From: WHSW01 sp963846565
GTDB lineage: Bacteria; Actinomycetota; Thermoleophilia; Solirubrobacterales; 70-9
NCBI GenBank assembly: GCA_963846565.1
Contig: CAWJWL010000005.1
Span: 1,054,001-1,118,000 of the forward strand
Direction: 5' to 3'
Length of the DNA: 64,000 bases
The position numbers were made by a program, and so were the translations under genes. The notes below the pieces were generated by a model, which was not told where the DNA came from, did not search any database, and saw only the letters and a list, made by a program, of their open reading frames with translations. This document shows, piece by piece, positions 17,396-26,422 of this stretch. Numbering within the stretch: the first letter of the stretch is position 1; every line of letters begins with the position of its first letter.

Positions 17396-18712
17396 TCAGG
17401 GCCGGTAGCGCGCGATTGCCGCGGCGATCTCGTCCTGCGCGTCGTGGGCGGCGTCGACGCTGACGTCGTTCATCAGGATCGAGAAGGCGATCGTGTGCCC
17501 GCCCGCGTCGCAGTAGCCCGAGAGCGCGGACACCTCGCTCAGGGTGCCCGTCTTCGCCGCGCAGTTGCCCTCCGCGGCGGTCCCTCGCATCCGGTTCGCG
17601 AGCGTGCCCTCGCGGCCGGCGACGGGGAGCGAGTCCCGCATCGGCGCCGCGTCCTCCCCGTCACGGGCGACCGCGACGAGCAGCTTGCCGACGTCCTCGG
17701 GCGAGGCCGAGTTCTTGCGCGAGAGACCGGACCCGTCGGACGCGTTGACGGTGGCGCCCGCATCGCCGGCGAACTGCTCGACCAGCGCTGCGCCCCGGTC
17801 GCGGGTACCGCGCTTGCCCGTCGTCGCCGCCAGCCGCTTCAAGAGCATCTCGGCGAAGAAGTTGTTCGAGGGGACGTTGGTCTCCTCGATCAGACGGGCG
17901 ACGGTCGGCGAGGCGACCGAGCCGAGTGGCTCCTGGTCGAGCTGCGCCGGGGTCAGGTTCGCCCGGCCGATCTGGCCCGCGACGCTGACCCCCCGCGCCC
18001 GCAGCGCCGTCTTCAGCGCCCGGGCGGCGAGTAGCTCCGGGTCGGAGGCGTAGTCCCCGCCGTCGTATCCGTTGTTGAAGGAGAGACCGGAGAGCGGGCT
18101 CAGATAGGGGCCGTCGCGGCGCACGCGATCGAAGATCGAGTCGTCGGCGAGGATCTTCCCGGTGACCTTCTTCAGGCCGCCGCGGGCGAGGTCGCGGGCG
18201 AGGTTGGCAACCCGCGTGACCGGCTGGTCGTTGGCGCGAGCGAAGCGCGCGGTGCCGAAGGCCGGGTCGCCGTCGCCGACGAGCACCAGGTCGCCCTTGA
18301 GGACCGACTCCGCCGGGCCGCCGAGGTCGCCGCTCGCGTACGCACGCGTGGTCAGGTGGCCGGCTCCGCCGAGTTCGTCGAGCAAGGCGGCGGTCGTGAA
18401 CAGCTTCTGGTTCGAGGCCGGGATGCGGTCGTTCGCCGCGTTCTCGGAGTAGAGGAGGCCGTTGCCCTCCGCGTTGATGTCCGAGACCCAGGTGCCGCTC
18501 GATCCGCCCGCGTCGGCCATCGCGCCGGCGATCCGGTCACGGAGCTGGGCCGCCGATAGCGCCCGCGTGGAGGCTGCGGGCGTCCCAGCGCGGGCGACGG
18601 GCGTCGCCGCGGGGCGGTCGGGACCGAGCGCGATCGACGCGCTCGCGCTTGTTGACGCCGCCAGCGTCGCCGCGAGCGCCAGAAGGGGGATGTGGAGCCG
18701 GATTCTCAGCAT
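17396..18712 (-). CDS. dacB: D-alanyl-D-alanine carboxypeptidase/endopeptidase, PBP4 (S13) family
   Basis: A 438-residue exported penicillin-binding protein that trims peptidoglycan cross-links. The signal peptide covers residues 1-27 (LLALAATLAASTSASA). Catalytic motifs: SxxK in IPASNQKLFTT, SxN in NVPSNNFFAEML and KTG in NCAAKTGTLSEVS, with the large insert between the first two that is typical of S13 enzymes. The ATG at 18712 has an AAGGGGG Shine-Dalgarno. It faces the secreted protein gene tail to tail with a 16-bp gap and diverges from the patatin gene. Confidence 0.9.
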   Translation of the reverse strand: MLRIRLHIPLLALAATLAASTSASASIALGPDRPAATPVARAGTPAASTRALSAAQLRDRIAGAMADAGGSSGTWVSDINAEGNGLLYSENAANDRIPASNQKLFTTAALLDELGGAGHLTTRAYASGDLGGPAESVLKGDLVLVGDGDPAFGTARFARANDQPVTRVANLARDLARGGLKKVTGKILADDSIFDRVRRDGPYLSPLSGLSFNNGYDGGDYASDPELLAARALKTALRARGVSVAGQIGRANLTPAQLDQEPLGSVASPTVARLIEETNVPSNNFFAEMLLKRLAATTGKRGTRDRGAALVEQFAGDAGATVNASDGSGLSRKNSASPEDVGKLLVAVARDGEDAAPMRDSLPVAGREGTLANRMRGTAAEGNCAAKTGTLSEVSALSGYCDAGGHTIAFSILMNDVSVDAAHDAQDEIAAAIARYRP

Positions 18713-18834
18713 TCGATCCCCCTTCACGGAACCCGCCTCGGGCCGCATCGGTGCGGAGACTAGCCGCAGTCGGAGCGGCGCCCTGCGCGGTACGCCTGTA
18801 CCGCCAGGCATACTCCGGGGTAGGAACGAGGCTC

Positions 18835-20139
18835 ATGGGGAAGGTCGTCGACATCGAGACCGCCGCGACCGAGTCGCAGGCGGCGCGCCGAAAGCGCTCG
18901 CGAAAGCGGCCATCGAAGACCGCGCTCGTCCTCGGAGGCGGGGGGTTCACCGGCGGCGTGTATGAGATCGGCGCCCTGCGCGCGCTCGACCTGCTCGCCA
19001 CCAACCGGACCGTGAACCAGTTCGACGTCTACGTCGGCACCAGCGCCGGCGCCTTCATCGCCAGCCTCACGGCGAATGGGGTTACGCCGGAGGAGATGAT
19101 GCGGGTGCTCAACCGCAACCTCGCCTCGCCGCTTCGCGACATCGGGCTCGGCGCCCTGCTGCGTCCGAACTACCGCGGCTTCGTCGAGAAGTCCCTCACC
19201 CTGCCGCTGAAGATGGCCGGAGCGGTCCGCGAGCTGCTCGAGACGGTGAGCGAGGTATCCGCGGTGGACATCGCGACCGCGCTCTCGACCGCCCTGCCCT
19301 CCGGCTTCTACACCGCGGGCGGGATCGAGGACTACGTCGAGGAGGCGCTCGCCGATCCCGACCGCACCAACGACTTCCGCCTGCTCGAGAACGAGCTCTA
19401 CCTCGTCGCCACCGACCTCGACACGACCGAGCGGATCGTCCTCGGCGAGGGGGAGTGGGCCGACATCCCGATCTCGAAGGCCGTCGGTGCCTCGGGGGCG
19501 CTGCCCGGGATCTACGAGCCGGTCGAGATCCGCGGCCGCGAGTTCATCGACGGCGGCATCCTCTCGACCACCAACGTCGACGTCGCGGTCGAGCGCGGCG
19601 CCAAGTTCGTGGTGGTCATCAACCCGCTGGTTCCCTACGTCAACGACTTCTCGAAGAGCATCCCCACGTTCACCGGCTCGCGCGCGCGGCGCGTTTCCGA
19701 CATGGGGGTCGCCGGGATCATCAACCAGACCTTCCGCCTGCTCTCCCACGACCGGCTCCACCGCGCCGTCGAGATCTGGGAAGAGCGCTACCCGGGCGTC
19801 GACTTCATCCTGATCGAGCCCGAGCTCGACGACGAGCTCATGTTCTCGACCTCGATCCTCGACTACCGGGCTCGCCTCGAGATTGCCAAGCACGGCTTCG
19901 AGTCGGTGACGCTGAAGCTCGCGCGCGACTACGACCGCTACAAGGAGATCGCCGAGCGCCACGGGATCGAGATCTCCGCCCGGCGGGTGCGCCATGTCCT
20001 CGACCAGGTCGAGCGCGACCGCGAGAAGGTGTCGGCTTGGCGGCGGGTGCTCGAGCAGACCACCACGGCGCTCCTGCGCTCGGGCCCGAAGCCGATCGCC
20101 GAGGAACCCCCCGCCGAGGACGCCGAGGCCAAGGCTTAG
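18835..20139 (+). CDS. Patatin-like phospholipase
   Basis: A 434-residue serine hydrolase with the Ser-Asp dyad of patatins. The oxyanion loop LVLGGGGFTGGVYE is at about 32-45, the nucleophile elbow GTSAG has Ser about 70, and the catalytic Asp is in FIDGGI. A basic N-terminus (ARRKRSRKRPSK) precedes the domain and could bind membrane phospholipids. A long C-terminal region after the dyad is rich in charged helices. The ATG at 18835 follows AGGAACGAGG. There is no signal peptide, so it acts in the cytoplasm or on the inner leaflet. Substrate unknown. Confidence 0.85.
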   Translation: MGKVVDIETAATESQAARRKRSRKRPSKTALVLGGGGFTGGVYEIGALRALDLLATNRTVNQFDVYVGTSAGAFIASLTANGVTPEEMMRVLNRNLASPLRDIGLGALLRPNYRGFVEKSLTLPLKMAGAVRELLETVSEVSAVDIATALSTALPSGFYTAGGIEDYVEEALADPDRTNDFRLLENELYLVATDLDTTERIVLGEGEWADIPISKAVGASGALPGIYEPVEIRGREFIDGGILSTTNVDVAVERGAKFVVVINPLVPYVNDFSKSIPTFTGSRARRVSDMGVAGIINQTFRLLSHDRLHRAVEIWEERYPGVDFILIEPELDDELMFSTSILDYRARLEIAKHGFESVTLKLARDYDRYKEIAERHGIEISARRVRHVLDQVERDREKVSAWRRVLEQTTTALLRSGPKPIAEEPPAEDAEAKA

Positions 20140-20185
20140 TTCTCGGCCCCTCGCGGTCCTCTGTGTGCGGTGGCGCACGCAAACC

Positions 20186-20213
20186 TTGACTTACGTGCCG
20201 CCCGGGATACTGT
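20186..20213 (+). promoter_or_regulatory. Predicted sigma70-type promoter for the beta-helix protein
   Basis: TTGACT (20186-20191) and TACTGT (20208-20213) are separated by 16 bp and lie 33 bp upstream of the GTG at 20246. This is one of the clearest -35/-10 pairs in the window. Confidence 0.5.
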
Positions 20214-20245
20214 CCTGTCTCACACGACGAGTTGGGGAGGACGGG

Positions 20246-21847
20246 GTGAGGAACATGGGCCGAAAGGCGCTGGCACTGGTGGTGGGGATCGGTTTGTTCG
20301 CGGTGGGCGCGGGCGAGGCGTCGGCAGCGACGTACACCGTCGACGCCTTCGACGACCCAAACTCTCTCGCGTGCGCGCCCGATCCGGATCCGGCGCCGTG
20401 TTCTCTGCGCGCAGCGGTGAAGGGGGCCCGAAACAGCCCTATCGACGAGCCCGTGATCAAGCTTCTCCCCGGCACCTACACCTTGACGCTGCCCGTCGAC
20501 ACCGGCGTCCCGGACAATCTCACCGGCGACCTCGACTGGGCGGACCTGGGACCCGACCAGCTCGCCGATCTGCGAATCGAAGGGGCGGGCTCGGCGCTTA
20601 CGACCATTGATGCCACCGGCCTCAACGACCGCATCTTCGACTTCATCTTTGCGTCCGTCGCAGTGTCGATCAACGGCGTGACGCTCAAGAGCGGGCGGGC
20701 GGCGACCCCGGCCGACGGCGGCCAGGGTGGCGCGATCAGAACGTCGATGGACGGGCCTCTGTCCCTCTCCGACGTCCGCTTCATCGACAACACGGCGCCG
20801 GACAACACCGACGGCAACGGCGGAGCCATCGCTTCGTACAACGACAACCTCAACCTCGAGAACGTCTCGTTCTTCCAGAATCGCGCCGCGAGATTCGGGG
20901 GCGCGATTTCCGTGGACGACGGGCCTGCCGTTTCGCCGAGACTCGGGATCACCAACGCGACCTTCGACCAGAACGTCGCCTTGATGGGCGGAGGCGCGAT
21001 CTCCAACAACGGGGACGGTGCCGGTCCGGCGCCCGACCCGATCGCAACGATCACGAACGCGACCTTCGACAACAATAAGGCGGGCGGGTACGGCGGCGCG
21101 ATTGACACGTTTGGCAATGCGACGACGAACCTGGAGAGCGTGACGCTGACGAGGAACATGGCCAACGCCGACAACACCGGTGGCGAGGCCGGCGGTGCGC
21201 TGCAAAACGGCGGCGGCTTCTACAACGTCAGGAACTCACTGATCGCCCTCAACACGGTGGGGACCGGCGGCGCCAATCCGGACTGCAGCGGCACGTACAA
21301 CTCACTCGGCGGCAACATCATCAGCAATCTCACCGGGTGCTCGGGCTTCGCCGCGGCCGGGGACACCGTCGACAGCAACCCGCTGATCGGCCCACTCTCA
21401 TCCAACGGCGGCCCGACGCAGACCGTGCCGCTCCTGCCGAACAGCCCCGCGATCGACCATTCGGTCGGCTGCCCCGCCACCGACCAGCGGGGGGTGGCGC
21501 GCCCCCAGGGTGCGGCCTGCGACACCGGCGCGTTCGAGCTTGCGCCGGCCACCAACCCATCGGCCGGCGATTCGACGGCGCCCGAGACGACGATCACGGC
21601 AGGCCCGAAGGCGAAGGTGAAGACGAAGAAGAAGCGAAAGGCGGTCAGCTTCAGCTTCAGCGCCTCGGAGGCCGGCGCGGTATTTCAATGCAGCCTCGAC
21701 GGCAAGCCGTTCACGCCGTGCGCCTCGCCGTTGCAGTCCAAGGTGAAAAGGGGGAAGCACGCCTTCTCGGTGCGCGCCGCGGATGCCGCAGGCAACGTCG
21801 ATCAGACGCCGGCCACCCTGAGCTTCAAGGTGAAGCGGAAGCGCTGA
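20246..21847 (+). CDS. Secreted right-handed beta-helix protein with Ig-like C-terminus
   Basis: A 533-residue exported protein. The signal peptide ends ASAA-TYTVD. It then follows the pattern of polymorphic-outer-membrane/choice-of-anchor repeats: DPDPAPCSLRAAV, and repeated beta-helix rungs such as GNGGAIASYNDNLNLENVSF and GGYGGAIDTFGNA. The helix ends DTGAFELAP. A C-terminal module (TTITAGPKAKVKTKKKRKA to the end) is an Ig-like domain with two cysteines (FQCSLDGKPFTPC) and a basic tail. It is probably a cell-surface or matrix protein. GTG 20246 has GGGGAGG 5 bp upstream; the ATG at 20255 is the alternative. Weakly biased codon use compared with neighbours may hint at recent origin. Confidence 0.72.
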   Translation: MRNMGRKALALVVGIGLFAVGAGEASAATYTVDAFDDPNSLACAPDPDPAPCSLRAAVKGARNSPIDEPVIKLLPGTYTLTLPVDTGVPDNLTGDLDWADLGPDQLADLRIEGAGSALTTIDATGLNDRIFDFIFASVAVSINGVTLKSGRAATPADGGQGGAIRTSMDGPLSLSDVRFIDNTAPDNTDGNGGAIASYNDNLNLENVSFFQNRAARFGGAISVDDGPAVSPRLGITNATFDQNVALMGGGAISNNGDGAGPAPDPIATITNATFDNNKAGGYGGAIDTFGNATTNLESVTLTRNMANADNTGGEAGGALQNGGGFYNVRNSLIALNTVGTGGANPDCSGTYNSLGGNIISNLTGCSGFAAAGDTVDSNPLIGPLSSNGGPTQTVPLLPNSPAIDHSVGCPATDQRGVARPQGAACDTGAFELAPATNPSAGDSTAPETTITAGPKAKVKTKKKRKAVSFSFSASEAGAVFQCSLDGKPFTPCASPLQSKVKRGKHAFSVRAADAAGNVDQTPATLSFKVKRKR

Positions 21848-21850
21848 GCC

Positions 21851-22050
21851 CTAGCGACAGACCCGGATTCGCTTCTCGAGACTGAACAGGCGGCCGTCGA
21901 CGAGCTCCGTCTCGGCGTGGATCGTCGGGCGCTTACGGTCGCGGAGCAGGCGAGGCAGGATCCGCTTCTCCCTCACGGAGCGGGGCAGCGTCAGGGTCAG
22001 GGCCGGCTTCGTCCGGCAGGTCTCGGCCGCTCCGAACCCCGAAAAGCACC
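21851..22050 (-). pseudogene. Orphan C-terminal fragment of a secreted-protein-like gene
   Basis: Read on the minus strand, about 65 codons end in a natural stop at 21851. They encode a strand-rich basic sequence (ALTLTLPRSVREKRILPR, later RLFSLEKRIRVCR) like the C-terminal Ig-like modules of secreted proteins in this group. No start or N-terminal domain is found: the frame runs back into the dispersed repeat and then antisense-free into the acyl-CoA synthetase gene in a shadow frame. It is best read as the remnant of a gene whose 5' part was lost. Low certainty. Confidence 0.3.
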
Positions 22051-22070
22051 TCAAGTAGCGGCCGACGGCC

Positions 22071-22117
22071 GACCGGTCCGCCCCGGGAAGCGAAGCCGAG
22101 GAGGCGGGCGGAGCGTT
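22071..22117 (+). repeat. Dispersed GC-rich hairpin repeat, copy 3
   Basis: A diverged copy (GACCGGTCCGCCCCGGGAAG, then CGAAGCCGAGGAGGCGGGCG, then GAGCGTT). It ends 2 bp from the stop codon of the acyl-CoA synthetase gene (22120), where it could act as a 3' hairpin. Confidence 0.7.
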
Positions 22118-22119
22118 AC

Positions 22120-23922
22120 CTATTCCCCGTACAGGTCCTTGACCTGCTCGGCGTACTTCTCCGCGACGACGTTGCGCTTCACCTTCATCGTCGGCGTCAG
22201 CTCGCCGTCGGCCTGGGAGAGGTCGCGGGGGAGGATCAGGAACTTCTTCACCTGTTCGACCCGGGCGACCTTCTCGTTCACCTGGTCGATGTGCGCCTGG
22301 ATCGAGGCGCGCAGCGCGGGGTCGGTGGGCAGCGCATCGAGGGCGACCGTGTGGCCCTCCCCGTATGTCGCCGCCTCGTCGGGGTCGAGCGTCAAGAGCG
22401 CGATCAGGTATGGGCGGCGGTCGCCGATGACGACGCACTGAGAGACCAGCGGGTGCTGTTTGATCTCCGCCTCCAGGTTGGCCGGGGTGATGTTCTTGCC
22501 GCCTGCGGTGATGATGATGTCCTTCTTGCGGCCGGTGATCTTCACGTAGCCCTCGGCGTCGATCTCGCCGATGTCGCCCGTGTGCAGCCACCCGTCGACA
22601 ATCGTCTCCCGGGTCGCCTCGTCGTTCTTGTAGTAGCCCTGGAACACGTTGGGGCCCTTGACCAGGATCTCGCCGTCGGAGGCGATCTTGATCTCACAGC
22701 CGGGGAACGGGCGCCCGACCGTGCCCCACTTGAAGTCCTCGGCGGTCGAGATCGTCGCCGCGGTCGAGGTCTCGGTCATCCCCCAGCCCTCGACGATGAG
22801 CACGCCGGCGGCGTCGAAGAACTCGAGGATGTCGGGGTTGATCGGCGCCGCGCCGGTGACCGCCTGCTTCAGGTTGCCGCCGAAGAGGCCCCGGATCTTC
22901 GAGAGCACCTGCTTGTCGGCGATCTTGTGCTGGAGGGACAGCACCGGGTTCGGGCGCTTGCCGGCGCGCTCGAGCTCGCGCACCCTCTTGCCGACTCCGA
23001 TGGCCCAGTCGAAGACGGTCTTCTTCAGGCCGCCCTCCTTCGCGACGGCGGATGTCGCGGCGGTGTAGATCTTCTCGAAGATGCGCGGGACCGACGGGAA
23101 GTACGTCGGCTTCACCTCGGAGAGGTTGGGGACGATCTTCAGCGGGTCGCGCTCCCAGTAGGCGAGCGTGCCGCCGACCGCGAAGCTGAGGAACTGGATC
23201 AGGAGGGCGAACGAGTGCGCGAGCGGCAGGAAGAGGTATGTGACCTCGCCCGGTTCGAGCGTGTCGACGCCGAGCGCCATGTCGCACATCGAGCGGTAGT
23301 TCCCGTGTGAGATCACGCAGCCCTTCGGTGGCCCGGTCGTGCCCGACGTGTAGATGAAGGTGCAGATGTCGTCGGCCGTAACCGACCGCCAGCGCTCCTC
23401 CCACTCGTGTCGGGACCGCTCGGCGCCGCGGTCGAGCAGGTTCTGCATCGTGTGCGCGTCGCTCGAGTCGCCGGTCATGCGGACGACGTGCTCGAGCATC
23501 GGGCACTGATCGCGGATCGCCCGCACCTTCGCCATCTGCTCGTCGTCCTCGACGATGACGACCTTCGAGTCGGAGTTCTCGAGCACGTACTGGCACTCCT
23601 CCGCCGAGTTCGTCTGGTAGATCGGGACGACCGTGGCGCCCGCGGTCAGCGCGGCGAAGTCGAAGTACGTCCATTCGGCGCGGGTGTTCGAGAGGATCGC
23701 GACCTTGTCGCCCTTCTCGACGTCAAGGTCCATCAGCCCGAGCGAGAGCTTCGCGACGATCTCCCCGACCTCGTCGTAGCTCTTCGCGACCCAGTTGCCG
23801 CTGTCGTCCTTGAAGCGGACGGCTGGCTGCGGCCCGTGGTCCGCGACAGCCACCGGCAGCAGGTCGGCAATTGTCCGTGCATCCGTCTGTTGTTTCACCG
23901 CGCTCGCGGCTGCCGCTTCCAT
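22120..23922 (-). CDS. fadD: Long-chain acyl-CoA synthetase (AMP-forming)
   Basis: A 600-residue adenylate-forming ligase that activates fatty acids to acyl-CoA. Motifs: the P-loop-like FIYTSGTTGPPKGCVISHGN, A5 GWGMTETST, A7 WLHTGDIGEID and A8 GYVKITGRKKDIIITAGGKN, with the acceptor Lys region near the C-terminus (LTPTMKVKRN). Length and the long N-terminal domain match FACS enzymes of the AMP-dependent synthetase family. It is cytoplasmic or membrane-associated. It is divergent from the MFS gene with only 22 bp between starts, so the two promoters must overlap. Confidence 0.9.
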   Translation of the reverse strand: MEAAAASAVKQQTDARTIADLLPVAVADHGPQPAVRFKDDSGNWVAKSYDEVGEIVAKLSLGLMDLDVEKGDKVAILSNTRAEWTYFDFAALTAGATVVPIYQTNSAEECQYVLENSDSKVVIVEDDEQMAKVRAIRDQCPMLEHVVRMTGDSSDAHTMQNLLDRGAERSRHEWEERWRSVTADDICTFIYTSGTTGPPKGCVISHGNYRSMCDMALGVDTLEPGEVTYLFLPLAHSFALLIQFLSFAVGGTLAYWERDPLKIVPNLSEVKPTYFPSVPRIFEKIYTAATSAVAKEGGLKKTVFDWAIGVGKRVRELERAGKRPNPVLSLQHKIADKQVLSKIRGLFGGNLKQAVTGAAPINPDILEFFDAAGVLIVEGWGMTETSTAATISTAEDFKWGTVGRPFPGCEIKIASDGEILVKGPNVFQGYYKNDEATRETIVDGWLHTGDIGEIDAEGYVKITGRKKDIIITAGGKNITPANLEAEIKQHPLVSQCVVIGDRRPYLIALLTLDPDEAATYGEGHTVALDALPTDPALRASIQAHIDQVNEKVARVEQVKKFLILPRDLSQADGELTPTMKVKRNVVAEKYAEQVKDLYGE

Positions 23923-23944
23923 ACCTGGAAAGCTACCGGGGGTG

Positions 23945-25348
23945 ATGGATTCCGGGTATCTCCGCTACCGGGTGCTGTGGCCGCTCGTGCCGGCGATGGC
24001 GATGGTGATGATCGACTTCACGATCGTCAGCATCTCGGCGACGACGATCCAGCAGGATCTCGGCCTCTCGGAGACGGGCGCACAGTGGCTGGTGACGGGC
24101 TACGCGCTCTCGACCGCCGCCTTCGTCGCCCTCGGTGGCCGCCTCGGGGACATCATCGGCCACCGCCGGATCGTCGTCACCGGCATCGTCGTCTTCGCGC
24201 TCAGCTCGCTGATGTGCGGCCTCGTCCCGGAGACCGGCATCGCCGAGAGCTGGCTGATCGTCTTCCGGGTTCTGCAGGGCCTCGGCGGCGCCCTCTTGAT
24301 TCCGTCGGCGACCGTCCTCGTCCTCAACTCGTTCCCGCCCGGGGAGCGCGGCAAGGGCCTCGCGGTCTTCTTCATCGTCGCCGGCCTGTTCACGGCGATC
24401 GGGCCGGTCGCCGGTTCCTATCTGACGGAGTTCTGGACCTGGCGCGCGATCTTCTGGATCAACGTCCCCGTCGCTCTGCTCGCGCTCGCGGAGCTTCGCT
24501 TCGTGCATCTCGCCGACAGCAGGCATCCGGCGCCGGTCGACTGGCGCGGAACGTTCTTCATCGTCGCCGGAATGGGGCTGGCGGTGCTCGGGATCCAGCA
24601 ATCGACCGTGTGGGGCTGGGGCGACCCGGCCACGATCGGCTCGATCGTCGCCGGCATCGCGCTCCTGGTCGTGTTCGTCGTCGTCGAGCGCCGCACCGAG
24701 AACCCGCTGATCGACGTTCGCGCCTTGACGGCGAACAGGCCCTTCGCCGTCGACAACATCCTCACGTTCCTCGTCTTCGGCCCCTGGCTGGGCGTCTTCT
24801 TCTTCGGCAGCGTCTACTTCCAGGTCGCCGTCGGGCAGTCGCCGACGCAGGCCGGATTCTCGATCCTGACGATGTTCTATTCCTTCTTCGTCGCCTCCCG
24901 CATCGGCGGAGGCTGGATGGACAAGGGCGGCGCGAAGCGGCCGGTGGTCATCGGCTTCCTCGCCGGCGCGATCGGGATGGTGGTCTGGGCACAGCAGCTC
25001 ACGGAGCTCAGCCACCCGTCGACGGTCGCCGGGATGCTGATCACCGGGGCCGGGTTCGGCCTCGTTCTCTCACCGCTCAACACCGACGCGCTCAACCGCG
25101 TGCCGGATGCGATCCGCGGCCAAGCGTCCGGAATCACGCAGACCTTCCGCAACTTCGGCTCGGCCCTCGGCATGGCGATCATGGGCACGATCGTCGCCGG
25201 CGCCACCGATCTCACCGGACGCGCGGGTGCCCAGGACTTCGCCGACGCGATGGAGAAGGCGTTCTACGTCGGCGCGGGGATGCTCGCCGTGGGATTCGTG
25301 ATCGCCCGCCTGTTCATGGCGGAGGGCAGGCAGGCCGAAGTGGAGTAG
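23945..25348 (+). CDS. MFS drug/solute exporter, DHA2 family
   Basis: A 467-residue integral membrane transporter with about 14 hydrophobic segments. The motif-A equivalent GGRLGDIIGHRR follows TM2, and the motif-C-like VLQGLGGALLIPSATVLV and ITGAGFGLVLSP are present, which indicates the 14-TM DHA2 proton-antiporter group. The substrate cannot be told from sequence. The ATG at 23945 is chosen; a GTG lies one codon upstream. It shares a 22-bp intergenic region with fadD. Confidence 0.85.
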   Translation: MDSGYLRYRVLWPLVPAMAMVMIDFTIVSISATTIQQDLGLSETGAQWLVTGYALSTAAFVALGGRLGDIIGHRRIVVTGIVVFALSSLMCGLVPETGIAESWLIVFRVLQGLGGALLIPSATVLVLNSFPPGERGKGLAVFFIVAGLFTAIGPVAGSYLTEFWTWRAIFWINVPVALLALAELRFVHLADSRHPAPVDWRGTFFIVAGMGLAVLGIQQSTVWGWGDPATIGSIVAGIALLVVFVVVERRTENPLIDVRALTANRPFAVDNILTFLVFGPWLGVFFFGSVYFQVAVGQSPTQAGFSILTMFYSFFVASRIGGGWMDKGGAKRPVVIGFLAGAIGMVVWAQQLTELSHPSTVAGMLITGAGFGLVLSPLNTDALNRVPDAIRGQASGITQTFRNFGSALGMAIMGTIVAGATDLTGRAGAQDFADAMEKAFYVGAGMLAVGFVIARLFMAEGRQAEVE

Positions 25349-25376
25349 CCCGCCCGGGTTCGGTTGTCAGGTGCGG

Positions 25377-25559
25377 TCAGGCGGCGGTTTGCGGCTGCTT
25401 CGCGGTCTCGCCCATACGGCGGAGATTCGAAACGAAGAGCGTCTTGTCGATGCGACCGTTGAAGATCGGAACCCCCATCTCCATGCACTTGGAGATCACA
25501 TCCCGCCGCTCCATCTTGACCTCGTCGGCGAGCTCGGTAGGGGTCAGGTGATTCGCCAC
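25377..25559 (-). CDS. 60-residue helix-turn-helix/IF2_N-like protein
   Basis: A small basic-acidic protein: LTPTELADEVKMERRDVISKC followed by MGVPIFNGRIDKTLFVSNL. The first helices resemble both a minimal excisionase/MerR-type helix-turn-helix and the IF2_N fold (short helix, turn, helix, then a beta turn). The GTG at 25559 is chosen over the GTG at 25565 because GAAGGAGA lies 6 bp from the former but abuts the latter. It has a strong promoter with an AT-rich upstream tract (next entry), so it is probably abundant. I do not recognise a named family. A nucleoid- or translation-related role is a guess. Confidence 0.62.
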   Translation of the reverse strand: MANHLTPTELADEVKMERRDVISKCMEMGVPIFNGRIDKTLFVSNLRRMGETAKQPQTAA

Positions 25560-25596
25560 TGGCACTCTCCTTCATCGCTTGCGACGTGAAGGGGGA

Positions 25597-25646
25597 GTCT
25601 TATCGCTGCGCCCGGACATGTCAATAAAAATCAACCAAAAATGCGC
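25597..25646 (-). promoter_or_regulatory. Strong promoter with AT-rich upstream tract
   Basis: On the minus strand, TTGACA (25624-25619) and TAAGAC (25602-25597) are 16 bp apart. Immediately upstream of the -35 is ATTTTTGGTTGATTTTTA, an A/T tract like an UP element and exceptional in this GC-rich sequence. It serves the 60-residue protein gene. Confidence 0.6.
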
Positions 25647-26405
25647 CTACACAGGGTTGGGGACGTCGATGAACTCGTGCTTCACTTCGAAGCGTTCGGC
25701 GATCAGTTCGCCGAGGGCGCGAATGCCGAAGGTTTCGGTCGCGTAGTGGCCCGCGGCGATGAAGTGGACGCCTCCCTCGCGGGCGTCCGCCATCGCGTGC
25801 TCGGCCGGTTCGCCGGTGAGCAGCGCGTCGAGGCCGAGCCGGACGGCCGAGTGGATCTCGGAGGCTCCGGCGCCGGAGAGGATGCCGACGGTGAAAACGC
25901 GCGATGGGCCGTTGTCGAAGACGAGTGGCTTCTGCCCGACGAGTTCCTCGACCGCGGCGAACAGGTCTGCGGCGGCGACTCCCTCCTCGCTCTCACCGAC
26001 GATTCCCACCTCGCGGCCGCGTACGGAGGCGAAGCCCCCCGCCGGCTCGAGCCCGAGCCCCTTCGCGAGCAGGGCGTTGTTGCCGATCTCCTCGTGAGCG
26101 TCGAGAGGGAGGTGGTAGCCCGCGACCGAAAGTCCTGATCCGAGCGCCACCCGCAGCCGGGCGGCCATCTGCTCGCTGAGCGCGCGTGGGTGGAAGTCCC
26201 AGAAAAGACCGTGATGGGCGAGCAGCATCTGGGCGCCGACGTCGCGTGCCGCCTCGATCAGCTCGAGATGGGCCGAGACTCCCGTCGCCACCCTCGTCAC
26301 CTCTTCGGCGCCCGGGACCTGCAGCCCGTTGGGTCCGTAGTCGTCGAAGGAGTGGATCTCGAGGAGCTCGTCGCAGAAGGCAATGATCTCTTCGCGGCGG
26401 GCCAT
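25647..26405 (-). CDS. Nif3-like dinuclear metal centre protein
   Basis: A 252-residue protein of the Nif3/YbgI/DUF34 family (GTP cyclohydrolase I type 2-like), which forms toroidal hexamers with a two-metal site. Metal ligands are visible: the His pair in MLLAHHGLFWDF, an Asp/Glu in GYHLPLDAHEEIGNN, and the late His/Glu in AAGHYATETFG. The N-terminus FDDYGPNGLQVPG is also diagnostic. Its biochemical role is unsettled in the family (metal chaperone or hydrolase). It diverges from the 89-residue gene with 17 bp between starts. Confidence 0.88.
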   Translation of the reverse strand: MARREEIIAFCDELLEIHSFDDYGPNGLQVPGAEEVTRVATGVSAHLELIEAARDVGAQMLLAHHGLFWDFHPRALSEQMAARLRVALGSGLSVAGYHLPLDAHEEIGNNALLAKGLGLEPAGGFASVRGREVGIVGESEEGVAAADLFAAVEELVGQKPLVFDNGPSRVFTVGILSGAGASEIHSAVRLGLDALLTGEPAEHAMADAREGGVHFIAAGHYATETFGIRALGELIAERFEVKHEFIDVPNPV

Positions 26406-26422
26406 GCGCCCGCCAATCTACG

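Noticed and set aside
18760..20178. A 472-codon minus-strand frame opposite the patatin gene
   Set aside because: Asp/Arg/Gly-rich shadow of the patatin codons; the plus strand holds complete catalytic motifs and a Shine-Dalgarno.
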